64,000 nt of DNA from Lederbergia citrea (GCF_018343525.1 NZ_JAGYPH010000001.1:806001-870000); one strand, 5' to 3'; positions 26,821 through 36,993 are shown, counted from the stretch's first letter. A program made the numbers and translations. Notes: generated by a model not told the origin, from the letters alone.

Positions 26821-27417
26821 ATGGGGAAAATTTCTTTGCAGGCGATGATTGAAGCGGCGATTTTTGCTGCTATGGCATTGGTGTTGGATTTACTGCCGTC
26901 AATAAAGTTTGGGCCATCTATTTCGATATCGTTTGCCATGGTTCCTGTTTTTATTGTTGCGTTTAGATGGGGAGTAAAGGCAGCATTATTTTCGGGTTTA
27001 TTATGGTCGCTTTTACAGTTTGCTACTGGAGACGCTTGGATCTTAACTCCAATACAAGCAATCATCGATTATCCGATTGCTTTTAGTTTCATCGGTTTAG
27101 CTGGAATGTTAGCCCCGAGTGTCCAAAAAATGGCTGCTGAAGGAAATAGGAATGGTTTAATAATGGCTTTAACAATCGGAATCTTTATTGGAAGTTTAGG
27201 TAGGTATTTTTGGCATTTCATTTCAGGTGTTGTATTTTTTGGAAGTTATGCTAAAGAAGCCGGCAAAACACCAATTGTATATTCGTTTGTAGCGAACGGA
27301 ATAACGATGTTTTTTTCATTTTTGGCTTGTACAATCGTGTTGTCCATCATCCTTGCAATGAGAACGCAATTATTGAAGACAAATAAAACGACTTATCCGT
27401 CAACTAAATCAGCTTAA
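26821..27417 (+). CDS. thiT: Thiamine-specific ECF transporter S component ThiT (YuaJ)
   Basis: The 198-residue membrane protein has six helices and ThiT motifs: LPSIKFGPSISISFAMVPV, the segment WGVKAALFSGLLWSLLQF, and GRYFWHFISGVVFFGSYA, which contribute to thiamine binding. It uses the shared ECF energising module encoded elsewhere. The TPP riboswitch immediately upstream fixes the function. The start at 26821 is the ATG directly after the terminator T-run. Confidence 0.94.
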   Translation: MGKISLQAMIEAAIFAAMALVLDLLPSIKFGPSISISFAMVPVFIVAFRWGVKAALFSGLLWSLLQFATGDAWILTPIQAIIDYPIAFSFIGLAGMLAPSVQKMAAEGNRNGLIMALTIGIFIGSLGRYFWHFISGVVFFGSYAKEAGKTPIVYSFVANGITMFFSFLACTIVLSIILAMRTQLLKTNKTTYPSTKSA

Positions 27418-27467
27418 TAGTAAGGGCAATTTCCACCAGCTTATTTCTATTTTACTGACAAACCGAT

Positions 27468-27496
27468 TTGGTTTATGATCCATGATAGCGTATAAT
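27468..27496 (+). promoter_or_regulatory. Sigma-A-like promoter of the YdjO-type gene
   Basis: TTGGTT, a 17-base spacer and TATAAT, 31 bases before the ATG. Confidence 0.5.
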
Positions 27497-27526
27497 AGAA
27501 ATATTAATAAGAAGGGGGATCTTGCC

Positions 27527-27709
27527 ATGGCTTATAGAAGGGGACCTCAGGAGCCTATCCCTGAAGAAGAAACAGTAGTTTGGTCATGCACAAATGAAGA
27601 TTGTTCATGTTGGATGAGGGATGCCTTTTCTACAGATGAAAAAACAGTTTGCCCAATCTGCAAATCAGAGATGGAGAAAGAAACACGAGTTTTACCAGTA
27701 ATTAGTTAA
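27527..27709 (+). CDS. YdjO-like small zinc-ribbon protein
   Basis: The 60-residue protein MAYRRGPQEPIPEEETVVWSC... has the spacing C-x4-C-x-C ... C-x2-C (WSCTNEDCSC and CPICK), typical of a zinc ribbon. It resembles the cold-inducible YdjO family of Bacillaceae. The molecular role is unknown. The start at 27527 follows AAGGGGG by 8 bases; a Met further upstream lacks a ribosome site. It is monocistronic with its own promoter and terminator. Confidence 0.8.
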   Translation: MAYRRGPQEPIPEEETVVWSCTNEDCSCWMRDAFSTDEKTVCPICKSEMEKETRVLPVIS

Positions 27710-27723
27710 TATAAAGTTTTTAA

Positions 27724-27763
27724 AACAAACAACTCCTTAAAAAACGGGAGTTGTTTTTCTTTT
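27724..27763 (+). terminator. Terminator of the YdjO-type gene
   Basis: Stem AACAACTCC / GGGAGTTGTT then TTCTTTTT. Confidence 0.8.
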
Positions 27764-27828
27764 TATACATGAAAATAGTGCAAATGGGGGATATCAAGTA
27801 GTAGAGAAACTATAAGGGAGGACAAGTT

Positions 27829-29388
27829 ATGAATACAAAGAATACCGGAGAGGAAATACTTCCCCATGCACCCGCTTCATTTTGGATTGAGTCAACCAAA
27901 CTTGAAACGTTTCCAACCCTTGATAAAGACATCGACGTAGAAGTGGCAATCATTGGTGGTGGTATTACTGGAATTTCGACTGCCTTTAACCTTGTTAAAG
28001 AAGGTTTCAAAGTGGCTGTTTTTGAAGCAAGTTCTGTACTGAATGGCACTACTGGACATACAACTGCCAAAATTACAGCCCAGCACGGTTTAATATATGA
28101 TGAATTGATCAGTCATTTTGGCGAAGAAAGTGCCAAGCAATATTTTGAAGCTAACGAAAACGCACGAAGATTTATCGAAGAATGTATTAACTTACATGGA
28201 ATTGAGTGTGGCTACGGTAAAGAAGACGCGTATGTTTATGCCAGTTCAAAAGACCATGTCAAGGATCTTAAGAAAGAAGCGGATGCCTACGAGCGACTAG
28301 GGATTGACGGCGGTTTTACAGAAGAAATTCCTCTAAGTATCAATGCAGTCGGTGCTGTCGTTATGAAAAACCAGGCACAATTTCATCCTCTCCAATATTT
28401 ATCTAAGCTGATTGATTTTATTAAAGAAAATGGCGGAGTAATTTACGAGCAATCAGTTGCGACCCAAATGGAAAATGGAAATCCAGCAGTTGTCCATTTT
28501 AGAAACGGAGTAAAAGTGAAAGCAAAATATGTCGTTTCAGCTTCCCATTTCCCTTTTCATGATGGTCGGGGTTATTTCGCAAGATTATTTCCAAAAAGAT
28601 CATATGTGCTTGCTGTTAAAACGGATAAACCGTTTCCTGGAGGAATGTATATTAATGCAGAAAAGCCAACCCGTTCCATTAGATCAGTTACGATTAATGG
28701 GAATGAAGCTCTACTCATTAGCGGAGATGGACATAAAACGGGGCAAGGTGAACCGGAAATCAAGCATTATGAAGCTTTAGAAAAATTTGCTGTAGAAAAT
28801 TTTGGGGCAAAGGAGATTATCTACCGCTGGTCAGCTCAAGATTTGGTCACACCAGATAAAGTTCCTTATATCGGAAGGATATCTGAGGGCAATGATAATG
28901 TATTCGTTGCCACGGGATATAAAAAATGGGGGATGAGCACGAGTATACTTGCTTCCTTACTAATAACGGACTTAATTATTGGCAAGGACAACCGATATAC
29001 GGATTTGTTTTCTCCTTCACGTTTTGTTACAGATCCAAGCATTAAAAAGGTCGTAAAAGAAAATATCAACGTTGCAGCAAATCTCATTAGCGGAAAATTT
29101 GATCGACCGGACAAGGAATTAAAGGATATTAAAGAGGGGGAAGGTGCGGTTGTCACGATCAAGGGCGGACGAGCTGGCGCGTTTAAAACGGAAGCAGGCC
29201 AACTGTTCGTGGTCGATACGACCTGTACCCATATGGGGTGTGAGATTAACTGGAATAGCGGTGATCGTACATGGGATTGCCCATGCCATGGTTCAAGATT
29301 TTCTTATGAAGGAGAAGTAATTGAAGGGCCAGCACAAAGGCCATTGAAAAGAATTGACCCAGATAGTATTGACTATACTACCTCATGA
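27829..29388 (+). CDS. yhfW: FAD-dependent oxidoreductase with C-terminal Rieske domain, YhfW
   Basis: The 519-residue protein joins a DAO-type FAD domain (dinucleotide motif IIGGGITGIST, about 36-46, and a GYKKWGMSTS motif near 365) to a C-terminal Rieske [2Fe-2S] domain (about 430-515) with the ligands in CTHMGCEINW and CPCHGSRF. This fusion matches B. subtilis YhfW. The substrate is unknown; an electron path from Rieske centre to FAD is inferred. GGGAGG precedes the ATG. It is convergent with the ABC importer downstream. Confidence 0.9.
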   Translation: MNTKNTGEEILPHAPASFWIESTKLETFPTLDKDIDVEVAIIGGGITGISTAFNLVKEGFKVAVFEASSVLNGTTGHTTAKITAQHGLIYDELISHFGEESAKQYFEANENARRFIEECINLHGIECGYGKEDAYVYASSKDHVKDLKKEADAYERLGIDGGFTEEIPLSINAVGAVVMKNQAQFHPLQYLSKLIDFIKENGGVIYEQSVATQMENGNPAVVHFRNGVKVKAKYVVSASHFPFHDGRGYFARLFPKRSYVLAVKTDKPFPGGMYINAEKPTRSIRSVTINGNEALLISGDGHKTGQGEPEIKHYEALEKFAVENFGAKEIIYRWSAQDLVTPDKVPYIGRISEGNDNVFVATGYKKWGMSTSILASLLITDLIIGKDNRYTDLFSPSRFVTDPSIKKVVKENINVAANLISGKFDRPDKELKDIKEGEGAVVTIKGGRAGAFKTEAGQLFVVDTTCTHMGCEINWNSGDRTWDCPCHGSRFSYEGEVIEGPAQRPLKRIDPDSIDYTTS

Positions 29389-29422
29389 GAACAAAGGTGC
29401 TTGAGCTATACGGAATAGGAAC

Positions 29423-29461
29423 AATAGCGGAATTCTCTGTTGAGAATTTCCGCTATTTTTT
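29423..29461. terminator. Bidirectional terminator between yhfW and the ABC importer
   Basis: A 15-bp stem (AATAGCGGAATTCTC / GAGAATTTCCGCTATT, one bulge) with a T-run. Confidence 0.85.
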
Positions 29462-30259
29462 CTGTCGATTAGCTGGATCTGCAATCATGATTGAAGAAAA
29501 GAGTTTTTGTGAATATGGGTGAGAAAAGCTGAATGAATTGTCATCATTTCTTGCTTGTTGATCAATAATTTCTCCATTTTTCATAACTAACAGGCGATCA
29601 CAAAAATATTGAACGGCATGTAAATCATGTGAAATAAATAAAATAGCCATATTCATTTCCTGATTGATTTTCTTTAATAAATCAATGATATCTTTTTGTA
29701 CAATGACATCCAAGTTGGATACAACTTCATCACAAATGAGTAGTTTGGGCTGTAAAAGAATGGATCTTAATAAGTTAACTCTTTGCCTTTCGCCCCCACT
29801 TAATTGATGAGGGTAGCGTTCGAGCAAATCATTGTTTAAATGAAATTTATTAAGCATATAGCTGATTTGATCTAAATGCGCTTTTTTCTCAAAAAGATTA
29901 AGATTCAATAATGGTTCTAATAAAATATTGAGTACCTTCCAAGAAGGGTTAAGGGCAGATAAATGGTTTTGAAAAACAATTTGGCAATTTTGATAAAACT
30001 TTTTATCCGCTAATTTTTTGGTTAGTTCTATTTCTTTTTTCATAAAAAACAAACAGCCGCTATCTGCTCGTTCTAGCTGCATCAATATTCTGGCAAGCGT
30101 GCTTTTACCACTTCCGCTTTCACCGACTAAGCCGACGATTTCTTTATCTGCAATTTCAAACGTAATATTTTTTAAAACATGTTGGGACTGGTGGTTGGAC
30201 GTGAGCCAGCTAGATGTATGGCGATAGCTCTTATGAACGTTATCCACTTTCAGAAGCAT
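29453..30259 (-). CDS. Peptide/nickel ABC importer, ATP-binding subunit 2 (OppF/NikE type)
   Basis: The 268-residue ATPase has Walker A GESGSGKST (about 43-51), signature LSGGERQRVNLLR, Walker B LLICDEVVSNLD and an H-loop in LFISHDLH. It is the last gene of a five-gene minus-strand operon (binding protein, two permeases, two ATPases). It lies 12 bases after the first ATPase and starts after AGGAGAG. The two ATPases should form a heterodimer driving the permease pair. Confidence 0.87.
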   Translation of the reverse strand: MLLKVDNVHKSYRHTSSWLTSNHQSQHVLKNITFEIADKEIVGLVGESGSGKSTLARILMQLERADSGCLFFMKKEIELTKKLADKKFYQNCQIVFQNHLSALNPSWKVLNILLEPLLNLNLFEKKAHLDQISYMLNKFHLNNDLLERYPHQLSGGERQRVNLLRSILLQPKLLICDEVVSNLDVIVQKDIIDLLKKINQEMNMAILFISHDLHAVQYFCDRLLVMKNGEIIDQQARNDDNSFSFSHPYSQKLFSSIMIADPANRQKK

Positions 30260-30271
30260 ATCGTTCTCTCC

Positions 30272-31048
30272 TTAGCATGTTAACAATCTGCCTTCAAGTA
30301 ATTTTTTCGTATAGGGATGATTTGGGTGATCAAATATAGTTAGTGTGTTACCAGTTTCAATGACTTTACCTTCTAGCATAACGATAAGTTCATCGGCCGC
30401 TTCCGCCGCTACTCCAAGATCATGGGTTACTAGCAAGATAGACGTTCTTGTATTTTGATTCATGTTAATCAGCATCTCTATTAACTCTTTTTGTAAAATC
30501 ATATCAAGTGCAGAGGTTGGTTCATCTGCGATTAACAGTATAGGTTCAGTATATAGGGCGCAAGCAACCATACATCTTTGAAGCATTCCGCCCGAAAGTT
30601 GAAAAGGGTAGTGCTCAGTGATTGCCTGTGGTTCTGTGAACTGAAGGTCTCGCAATATTTCATGAATTTTTTTCCTAAACACAGGAAATGAATGTCCAAG
30701 CTTTTTTCCGGTCAATTGATAAAGTTGGTGCTTCATTTTTATGGATGGATTAAAGCTGTTCGCTGCATCCTGAAAAATAGTGAAAATTTTTGTACCTCTT
30801 ACTTGTTGCAATTTTTTCTCACTCATAGCCAATAAATTCATTCCCGAAAAATAAGCCTCCCCCATTGATGTAGCGGTTGGGGGAAGTATCCCGAGCAATG
30901 CATTAATAGACATGCTCTTTCCGCTTCCGCTTTGACCAATAATACAAGTGATTTCCCCTTTATTAACGGAAAAACTAGCCTCATCTACGGCTTTTTCCCC
31001 CTTAATATCAACAGTAAGCTTGTTAACTTGCAAAAGTTTTTCACCCAT
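30272..31048 (-). CDS. Peptide/nickel ABC importer, ATP-binding subunit 1 (OppD/NikD type)
   Basis: The 258-residue ATPase has Walker A GQSGSGKSM (about 37-45), a signature LSGGMLQRCMVA, Walker B LLIADEPTSALD and LVTHDLG. It lacks the Cys-rich C-terminal extension found in many OppD proteins and is closer to NikD in length. It is gene four of the importer operon; AAGGTGG lies upstream. Confidence 0.87.
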   Translation of the reverse strand: MGEKLLQVNKLTVDIKGEKAVDEASFSVNKGEITCIIGQSGSGKSMSINALLGILPPTATSMGEAYFSGMNLLAMSEKKLQQVRGTKIFTIFQDAANSFNPSIKMKHQLYQLTGKKLGHSFPVFRKKIHEILRDLQFTEPQAITEHYPFQLSGGMLQRCMVACALYTEPILLIADEPTSALDMILQKELIEMLINMNQNTRTSILLVTHDLGVAAEAADELIVMLEGKVIETGNTLTIFDHPNHPYTKKLLEGRLLTC

Positions 31049-31077
31049 TCAAAAACCACCTTCTTATCGAATGCTGT

Positions 31078-31875
31078 TTATTTAAAATATTCTCCAAGAA
31101 AATTGATCGATAGGATTGAAATAAAGATCATGATTCCTGGAAAAAGCGCAATCCACCAAGCGCCGATTAGAATATCATTTTGTGCATGATAAAGCATATT
31201 TCCCCAGGATGGAACAGAAGGGGGGACGCCGATTCCAAGGAAGCTTAATGATACTTCAATAAATATGGCACCGGCAAAGTTAAAAAGAGTGACGACGAAA
31301 ATAGCTGGGATGCTATTGCGTAATAAATGGACTGTGATTATTTTCCATATAGGTGTTCCGAACATTTTTGCCATTGTTACAAATTCTTTGCTTTTCAAGT
31401 TGAGGAATTGTGACCTAATAATTCTAGCCGTGACGAGCCAATTTGTTAGTCCAATTAATAAAGCCATACTAATAATTCCACCGTGCAAAACTGCTTGAAA
31501 AGCCAAAATGATAATGAGTGAAGGGATTGCGTTCATAGCTTCCAAGAACCTCATCATGACAGAGTCGATCCATTTGCCAAAGTAGCCGCTAATGCCGCCA
31601 TAAATAATACCGAACAAAAGGGAGAGAGAGCCTGCCAGCGCAGCTACAGCTAACGTCACTCTGCCTCCGTATAAAATCCGAGAATAAACATCTCTCCCAA
31701 GGTTGTCCGTCCCAAGCCAATGTTCTTTTCCGGGAGATGCGTAAACAGCAGTCAAATCTATTTCGTTCGGATTATGCGTCGAGAAAAGGGGTGCAAATAC
31801 GGTACTAACTAAAATAATTGCAAATAATCCACCCCAAAAGAACATAGCGGTCATTCTTTTGTTTTTTACAATCAT
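31078..31875 (-). CDS. Peptide/nickel ABC importer, permease 2 (OppC/NikC type)
   Basis: The 265-residue protein has an N-terminal helix followed by five more, the entry motif HWLGTDNLGRDVYSRILYGGR typical of DppC/NikC (about 52-72), and the EAA-type loop (about 165-190) that docks on the ATPase. It overlaps permease 1 by four bases (ATGA), so the two are translationally coupled. Confidence 0.88.
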   Translation of the reverse strand: MIVKNKRMTAMFFWGGLFAIILVSTVFAPLFSTHNPNEIDLTAVYASPGKEHWLGTDNLGRDVYSRILYGGRVTLAVAALAGSLSLLFGIIYGGISGYFGKWIDSVMMRFLEAMNAIPSLIIILAFQAVLHGGIISMALLIGLTNWLVTARIIRSQFLNLKSKEFVTMAKMFGTPIWKIITVHLLRNSIPAIFVVTLFNFAGAIFIEVSLSFLGIGVPPSVPSWGNMLYHAQNDILIGAWWIALFPGIMIFISILSINFLGEYFK

Positions 31876-32843
31876 CGGCCCATCTCCTCCTGTCTTAATT
31901 TTGGGTTAAGCAGAAAAGTTAATAGATCGATGATCAACATTGTTGCTACGACGATTATTCCCGTAATCAATATACATCCCATTAAAAGTGGGAAATCTTT
32001 TGTCATTGTCGCTTTTACAGATAACTGCCCTAAACCTGACCATGCAAATAATGATTCGATAATAATCGATCCGCCAAAAAAAGAAGGAATGGTCATACCT
32101 AAATAATTTAAATAGGGAAGGGAGGCATTGCGTAAGATTCCTTTATTTAATTCTTTTTGGCTCACACCGTTTGCCTTTGCCACGATACAATAGTATTTTT
32201 TTATTTCTTCCTTAATATTTTCTTGTAAAAAGCGTGCATAAATGCCGACATGTGTAACAATGAGAACGAATGCTGGTAAAATTAAATGGCGACATTTATC
32301 AAGAAATCCACTTTTTCCGCTTATATCTGCTGTTCCGGATGAGGGAAGGATACCAAGTTGAACGGAGAAAATCCAAATAAGAAGGATTCCGATCCAAAAG
32401 GCGGGAAGAGAGGAAGATGCAATACTTGCGATAGAAAGGCCTTTATCTAAAATAGAGCCCTCGTTCATGCCTGCTTTCATACCGAGTGCAATCGAAAAGA
32501 TAATAATGAAAACCATTGAAACGGAAAAGAGGATAAGGGTGTTCGGCACTCTCTCCATGACGATATCCAACACGGGCCTTCCTTCTCGAGAGGAAAACCC
32601 GAAATTACCGACTAATGCCTCCCTTAACCAAGATATATATTGGGTGGAAACGGAACGATTCAGCCCAAAAGCTTGGTTAATTCTCTCTTTTTCAAAAGTT
32701 GTAAGTGTTTGTACGTTTCCTCCATAAAATGCTGTGGCGGGGTCTCCAGGGGCTAAATGCATGATAGAGAATCCAAGCAAACTAACAAGAAAAAGGACGG
32801 CAATACTCATGCCAATCCTTTTCGCTGCCCATTTAACGATCAT
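31872..32843 (-). CDS. Peptide/nickel ABC importer, permease 1 (OppB/NikB type)
   Basis: The 323-residue membrane protein starts MIVKWAAKRIGMSIAVLFLV and has the family segment HLAPGDPATAF (about 31-41) and a C-terminal helix bundle. The start at 32843 is preferred because GAGGAG lies 9 bases upstream, and because NikB/DppB proteins begin this way. A further upstream in-frame Met would extend the overlap with the binding-protein gene. As given, it overlaps that gene by 11 bases. Confidence 0.87.
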   Translation of the reverse strand: MIVKWAAKRIGMSIAVLFLVSLLGFSIMHLAPGDPATAFYGGNVQTLTTFEKERINQAFGLNRSVSTQYISWLREALVGNFGFSSREGRPVLDIVMERVPNTLILFSVSMVFIIIFSIALGMKAGMNEGSILDKGLSIASIASSSLPAFWIGILLIWIFSVQLGILPSSGTADISGKSGFLDKCRHLILPAFVLIVTHVGIYARFLQENIKEEIKKYYCIVAKANGVSQKELNKGILRNASLPYLNYLGMTIPSFFGGSIIIESLFAWSGLGQLSVKATMTKDFPLLMGCILITGIIVVATMLIIDLLTFLLNPKLRQEEMGR

Positions 32844-34413
32844 TCCACTTCCACTCCTCGACATTCCAGAGGAACCCGGATCCGTGATGTCCTAATGTCC
32901 GCTCTGATATGCCGGTTATATTTTTATTAAGACCATAAATGGCGTTTACATAGGCCATAAAATTATAAGCCGGGTCATTGGCTAACTGTTCTTGAAAGTC
33001 TTGATAAATTGCTTTTCGCTTCGTTGAATCAGTGATTGTTCGACCTTGCTCCAGAAGCTTGTCTACTTTAGCGTTCGAATAGCTGCCAAAATTATAGCCA
33101 GTACTCGTTAAGCTTGATTGATCTGCATGAAAGAGAATATAAGTATGATGATCGGCATCATACGGACTTCCCCAACCTATCATGAAGGCATCTGAGTCTT
33201 CGATAGAAATAACACTCCAATCAAGCGCATCCACCGAAACATCAGCACCAATTTTTTTGAATTCTTCAGCAGCATAATTAGCCATATTTACCCGAACAGT
33301 ATCCGAAACCGGTGATGTAATCGTAAAGGCGAGCTTTTCGCCATTTTTATAACGGAAACCATCCTCTTCCTTTTTCCATCCAGCAACGTCTAATAGTTGT
33401 TCTGCTTTTTTCGGGTTGTATTCATATTTCTCGATATTTTCATTATGGAATTCATTTACTTGCAGTGGTGAATATGCTTCTTTTCCATATCCTTTTAATA
33501 AGCCCGAAACTAATTGCGAACGATTGATTGCATAATTAAATGCTTTTCTTACATTTACATCTTTCCATAAATCTTTTTTTAGATTATATAAAATTGCACG
33601 ATAATCAGCAGTCGGGATATCATATATTTGCAAATTGTCCAGTTCCTTTAACTTTTCAGCCTGAACAGGATCCAATAAAGCGATATCGACTTCGCCAGAT
33701 TGCAGCTGTAACGCACGGACATTGCTATCCGGAATAAATTTAAATATGACTGTTTCAATAGAAGGAGCGGTGCCGAAAAAGTGATCATATGCCTTAAGCG
33801 TTAAACTATTTCCTTTATCCCATTTTTCGAACTTGTAAGGGCCAGCACCAATAGGTTTTTGATTAAAAGGGGCCGTTCTCATGTCTTGCCCCTCGAATGC
33901 ATGCTTAGGCAAGATCGGAACAGTTAGTTTGTCTAATAAGGGAGTAAACGGTTCTTTCAAAGTGATAATGAGTTCCTCGTCACTTTTATTTTCAACTGAC
34001 TTAATTTCATTAAAGTCGGCTTTTAAAAACGAGGCGTTATGATCATCAAGGATGGCGTTTATCGTAAAAGCGGCATCATCTGCTGTCAGTGGTTTTCCAT
34101 CATGAAATGTAATTCCTTTTTTAAGCTTGATTGTATATGTTAAACCGTTATTAGAACGTGTATATGACTCTGCAATATCCGGCTTTGGTTCATTGTTTTC
34201 ATCAAATCTGAATAATCCACGGAAAATAAGTGCATCGAGATTCGTTTCTTCAAGAATTGGATTTAAGTTTTCGTATTCAGATTCTGATGCGTAGATGAGC
34301 TGGTTTGGATTATGGGCTTCATTAATCGGCGTTTTACTATTTCCCCCTGAGCATCCGACCAAAAGCAAACAAAATATGCTAATAAATGCAAAAGTGATAT
34401 GTGTTTTTTTCAA
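32833..34413 (-). CDS. Peptide/nickel ABC importer, substrate-binding lipoprotein
   Basis: The 526-residue family-5 binding protein has a lipoprotein signal (lipobox LLVGC, Cys about residue 21), the family signature in the region DIAESYTRSNNGLTYTIKLKKGITFHDG (given by its parts: DIAESYT and FHDGKPLTADD), and GAGPYKFEKW. The start is TTG (34413) after GAGGGAGT. It is first in the operon and has a promoter of its own. Whether the ligand is an oligopeptide, nickel chelate or another solute cannot be told. Confidence 0.86.
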   Translation of the reverse strand: MKKTHITFAFISIFCLLLVGCSGGNSKTPINEAHNPNQLIYASESEYENLNPILEETNLDALIFRGLFRFDENNEPKPDIAESYTRSNNGLTYTIKLKKGITFHDGKPLTADDAAFTINAILDDHNASFLKADFNEIKSVENKSDEELIITLKEPFTPLLDKLTVPILPKHAFEGQDMRTAPFNQKPIGAGPYKFEKWDKGNSLTLKAYDHFFGTAPSIETVIFKFIPDSNVRALQLQSGEVDIALLDPVQAEKLKELDNLQIYDIPTADYRAILYNLKKDLWKDVNVRKAFNYAINRSQLVSGLLKGYGKEAYSPLQVNEFHNENIEKYEYNPKKAEQLLDVAGWKKEEDGFRYKNGEKLAFTITSPVSDTVRVNMANYAAEEFKKIGADVSVDALDWSVISIEDSDAFMIGWGSPYDADHHTYILFHADQSSLTSTGYNFGSYSNAKVDKLLEQGRTITDSTKRKAIYQDFQEQLANDPAYNFMAYVNAIYGLNKNITGISERTLGHHGSGFLWNVEEWKWNDR

Positions 34414-34448
34414 TTGATTTACTCCCTCTCAAAATGATTACAATCGCT

Positions 34449-34477
34449 ATTATAAGTTGATAACTAGCCGATGTCTA
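34449..34477 (-). promoter_or_regulatory. Sigma-A-like promoter of the ABC importer operon
   Basis: On the minus strand TAGACA, a 17-base spacer and TATAAT, about 35 bases before the TTG start. Confidence 0.6.
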
Positions 34478-34495
34478 ATACAGAGCTGTAAACAT

Positions 34496-34532
34496 AAAAA
34501 GATTCGACCGAATGACCTAGTCGAATCTTTTT
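34496..34532. terminator. msrA terminator
   Basis: Stem AAAAAGATTCGAC / TCGAATCTTTTT, bidirectional, just beyond the msrA stop. Confidence 0.85.
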
Positions 34533-34534
34533 GG

Positions 34535-35062
34535 CTAATCCCAATATTGATTAATAAATTCATCACGCCCGGATTTCTGCCGATCTTCCAAATACTCAGC
34601 TTTATTTTTCTTATAGAAATCTTGATGATAGTCTTCAGCTCGATAAAAGGTTTTTGCCGGGATGATTTCTGTTACAATTGGTTTTTTGAATTTCCCGCTT
34701 GCTGCAAGGGCAGCTTTTGACTTCTCGGCTTGAATCTTCTGTTCTTCGTTATGGTAAAATATGGCCGCGCGGTAAGAGTCGCCTCTGTCTTGAAATTGCC
34801 CTCCAGCATCGGTTGGGTCAATTTGCTGCCAAAAAATCTCCAATAATTGTTCATACGAGAAAATCTTCGGATCATATGTAATTTGAACGACCTCATAATG
34901 TCCTGATTCACCCGATTTCACATCAGCATATGTCGGGTTTTCAACATGTCCTCCCGAATAGCCTGACACGACACCATGAATACCTTCCCATTGATCAAAG
35001 GGCTTAACCATACACCAGAAGCAGCCACCCGCAAAGGTGGCAATTTGCAATTCTTTTTCCAT
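34535..35062 (-). CDS. msrA: Peptide methionine (S)-S-oxide reductase MsrA
   Basis: The 175-residue enzyme reduces the S epimer of methionine sulfoxide. It has the active site GGCFWC (about 12-17), the conserved [15 protein letters not shown] and [10 protein letters not shown], and [12 protein letters not shown]. No msrB lies next to it in this window. It is preceded by GGGGGA and stands alone between the importer and the symporter. Confidence 0.95.
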   Translation of the reverse strand: MEKELQIATFAGGCFWCMVKPFDQWEGIHGVVSGYSGGHVENPTYADVKSGESGHYEVVQITYDPKIFSYEQLLEIFWQQIDPTDAGGQFQDRGDSYRAAIFYHNEEQKIQAEKSKAALAASGKFKKPIVTEIIPAKTFYRAEDYHQDFYKKNKAEYLEDRQKSGRDEFINQYWD

Positions 35063-35086
35063 AAATGATTTTCCCCCATATATATG

Positions 35087-36457
35087 TTATTTAAAAAAAT
35101 TGAAAAACCACGGCAATACTCCGATTACATCCATAAAAACAATAATAATTGCTGCCGGTGCAATGTAACGAATCAAAAAATACCAGATTGAAAAAATGAG
35201 CTTGCCATGTCCTGTACTAGTAGTAATTTCATGATACTGTTTGCTTTTAGGAATAATATAGGCGGCAAACAGTGAAATAGCCAATGCACCGAGAGGAAGT
35301 AACACATTGGAAACTAAGAAATCAGCAAAATCGAAAATCGATTTATCAAATAGTTTTATTTTATCCATGATACCAAAAGAAAGTGCTGAAGGTACACCGG
35401 CCAGAAAAATAAGGATTCCGATCACCCAGGTTACCTTTTTCCTTTTATTTAAATCATCTTTTGCGGTAACCGCCACAAGAATTTCAAGCATCGAAAACGC
35501 TGAAGTCAAGGTGGCAAATAGAAATAGTAACAGAAATATACTTAGAAAAACCATGCCAAAGGGCATTTGATTAAATACAGCAGGTAAAACTACAAATAAA
35601 AGTCCTGGACCTTCTGCTGGCTCCATCCCTAAAGAAAACACAGCGGGAAAAATAGCTAGGCCGGCAAGAAGAGAAATAAAAATATTCATAATTACAATCA
35701 CTGATGCCGATTTCGGTAAACTTTCTGTTTTTGCTAAATAGGAACTATAAGTAACCATAACGGAATTTCCAACACTTAGAGCAAAGAAAGATTGTCCTAA
35801 AGCGAATAGAATGGTCTTAGAATTCAAAGCGGAAAAATCCGGCAAAAGAAGAAAGGCCACACCTTCAGAGGCACCTTCCAGTGTTAGAGACCTGATGATT
35901 AAAATAATAAACGAAATGAAGAGAGCGGGCATCATAATCTGATTCGCTCGTTCAATTCCTTTTTGAATTCCTTGTGCCACAATCCAAATCGTTATAATCA
36001 TGAAAAGAAATTGCGCACCTACCGAAATGAAGGGATGTGAAATGGATGTGGTAAAAAGTTGTCCATAATCTTCTTCCGATAGTCCATAAAGCTTGCCAGT
36101 TATCGCATGGAATAGATAAACAATAATCCATCCTCCAACAACACTGTAAAATGACAAAAGGATGAAGCTAGTAACCATCCCAATTCTCCCTAGCCAAGGC
36201 CAAGCTGTTCCTGGTGCGAAAAAGCGATAGGCGGAAACAGCATCCGACTGTGATCCTCGCCCAATCGTAAACTCAGCAAGAAGAACTGGAAGTCCAATGA
36301 GTATTGTGAAAAGCAGAAAGATAAGAAAGAAAGCTCCTCCGCCCGTCGTCCCTGCAATATAAGGGAATTTCCATATCGCTCCTAATCCAATTGCTGATCC
36401 CGCTGCTGCAAGAATAAATCCTAATTTTGATGACCATTGTTCTCGATTTTGACCCAT
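35087..36457 (-). CDS. Neurotransmitter:sodium symporter (NSS/LeuT family)
   Basis: The 456-residue membrane protein has about 11 or 12 helices and the LeuT-type first helix [17 protein letters not shown] (about 14-30), the NSS signature, whose unwound centre binds sodium and substrate. The segment [14 protein letters not shown] follows. B. subtilis relatives are YocR and YhdH. It probably imports an amino acid with sodium; the substrate is unknown. It is a single gene. Confidence 0.9.
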   Translation of the reverse strand: MGQNREQWSSKLGFILAAAGSAIGLGAIWKFPYIAGTTGGGAFFLIFLLFTILIGLPVLLAEFTIGRGSQSDAVSAYRFFAPGTAWPWLGRIGMVTSFILLSFYSVVGGWIIVYLFHAITGKLYGLSEEDYGQLFTTSISHPFISVGAQFLFMIITIWIVAQGIQKGIERANQIMMPALFISFIILIIRSLTLEGASEGVAFLLLPDFSALNSKTILFALGQSFFALSVGNSVMVTYSSYLAKTESLPKSASVIVIMNIFISLLAGLAIFPAVFSLGMEPAEGPGLLFVVLPAVFNQMPFGMVFLSIFLLLFLFATLTSAFSMLEILVAVTAKDDLNKRKKVTWVIGILIFLAGVPSALSFGIMDKIKLFDKSIFDFADFLVSNVLLPLGALAISLFAAYIIPKSKQYHEITTSTGHGKLIFSIWYFLIRYIAPAAIIIVFMDVIGVLPWFFNFFK

Positions 36458-36649
36458 ATGTATGCTCCAATTCTTGATGTAGTATCAATCAATCATCATA
36501 ATATGATAAATCATCCGCGAGTGAAAAACCAGTTTTAAAGAATCCTGAGAATCATTGTTAATGCCCGGAAAGTATAAGCAGGTTGAGCTCGGCAAACAAT
36601 ATAATTGTCCTAAGACGTTTGGACAATGCAGATCAAAGGAGCGCAACCA

Positions 36650-36961
36650 ATGAAAACAAATCAGATGTTTAGAAGTACAAGAAACAATGGTTCGAATAAA
36701 ATTTGGGTTTCTCTACTGGCAACACTCGGCTTGAGTGCGGCGGTATACGGACTTCAAAAATATAAAAACGGAAAATATATGCGTCCAATTCAAAATATAT
36801 TGAGCAAAACAAATACAAATGCCCTTCCAACCATACCAGCATTAGCTGTTAATACAATCACAGAATTTTCTAAGGAAATTGCACCTGGGGCTACCATGAG
36901 GTCCCAGAATGCAGGTCAGAATTCAGGACAAAACGCAGGACAAAATCAGCAACAATCTTGA
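36650..36961 (+). CDS. Hypothetical single-pass membrane protein with GQN-rich tail
   Basis: The 103-residue protein has one hydrophobic helix (about 17-34; KIWVSLLATLGLSAAVYGL) and a C-terminal tail with repeats of GQN ending QNQQQS. I do not recognise the family. The start at 36650 has AAAGGAG 8 bases upstream. A palindrome (ATTGTCC ... GGACAAT, 36603-36624) just upstream could be an operator. The gene is followed after 51 bases by a deacetylase gene, and the two may be co-transcribed. Confidence 0.65.
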   Translation: MKTNQMFRSTRNNGSNKIWVSLLATLGLSAAVYGLQKYKNGKYMRPIQNILSKTNTNALPTIPALAVNTITEFSKEIAPGATMRSQNAGQNSGQNAGQNQQQS

Positions 36962-36967
36962 GTAAAA

Positions 36968-36993
36968 CATTCCCTGCCTTTCGGGGCAGGGGG
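36968..36993 (+). promoter_or_regulatory. GC-rich hairpin before the deacetylase ribosome site
   Basis: CCCTGCC and GGCAGGG form a 7-bp stem with a short loop and no T-run on the plus strand, ending about 8 bases before AAAGGAG. It may set relative translation or mRNA decay within the two-gene unit. Confidence 0.35.
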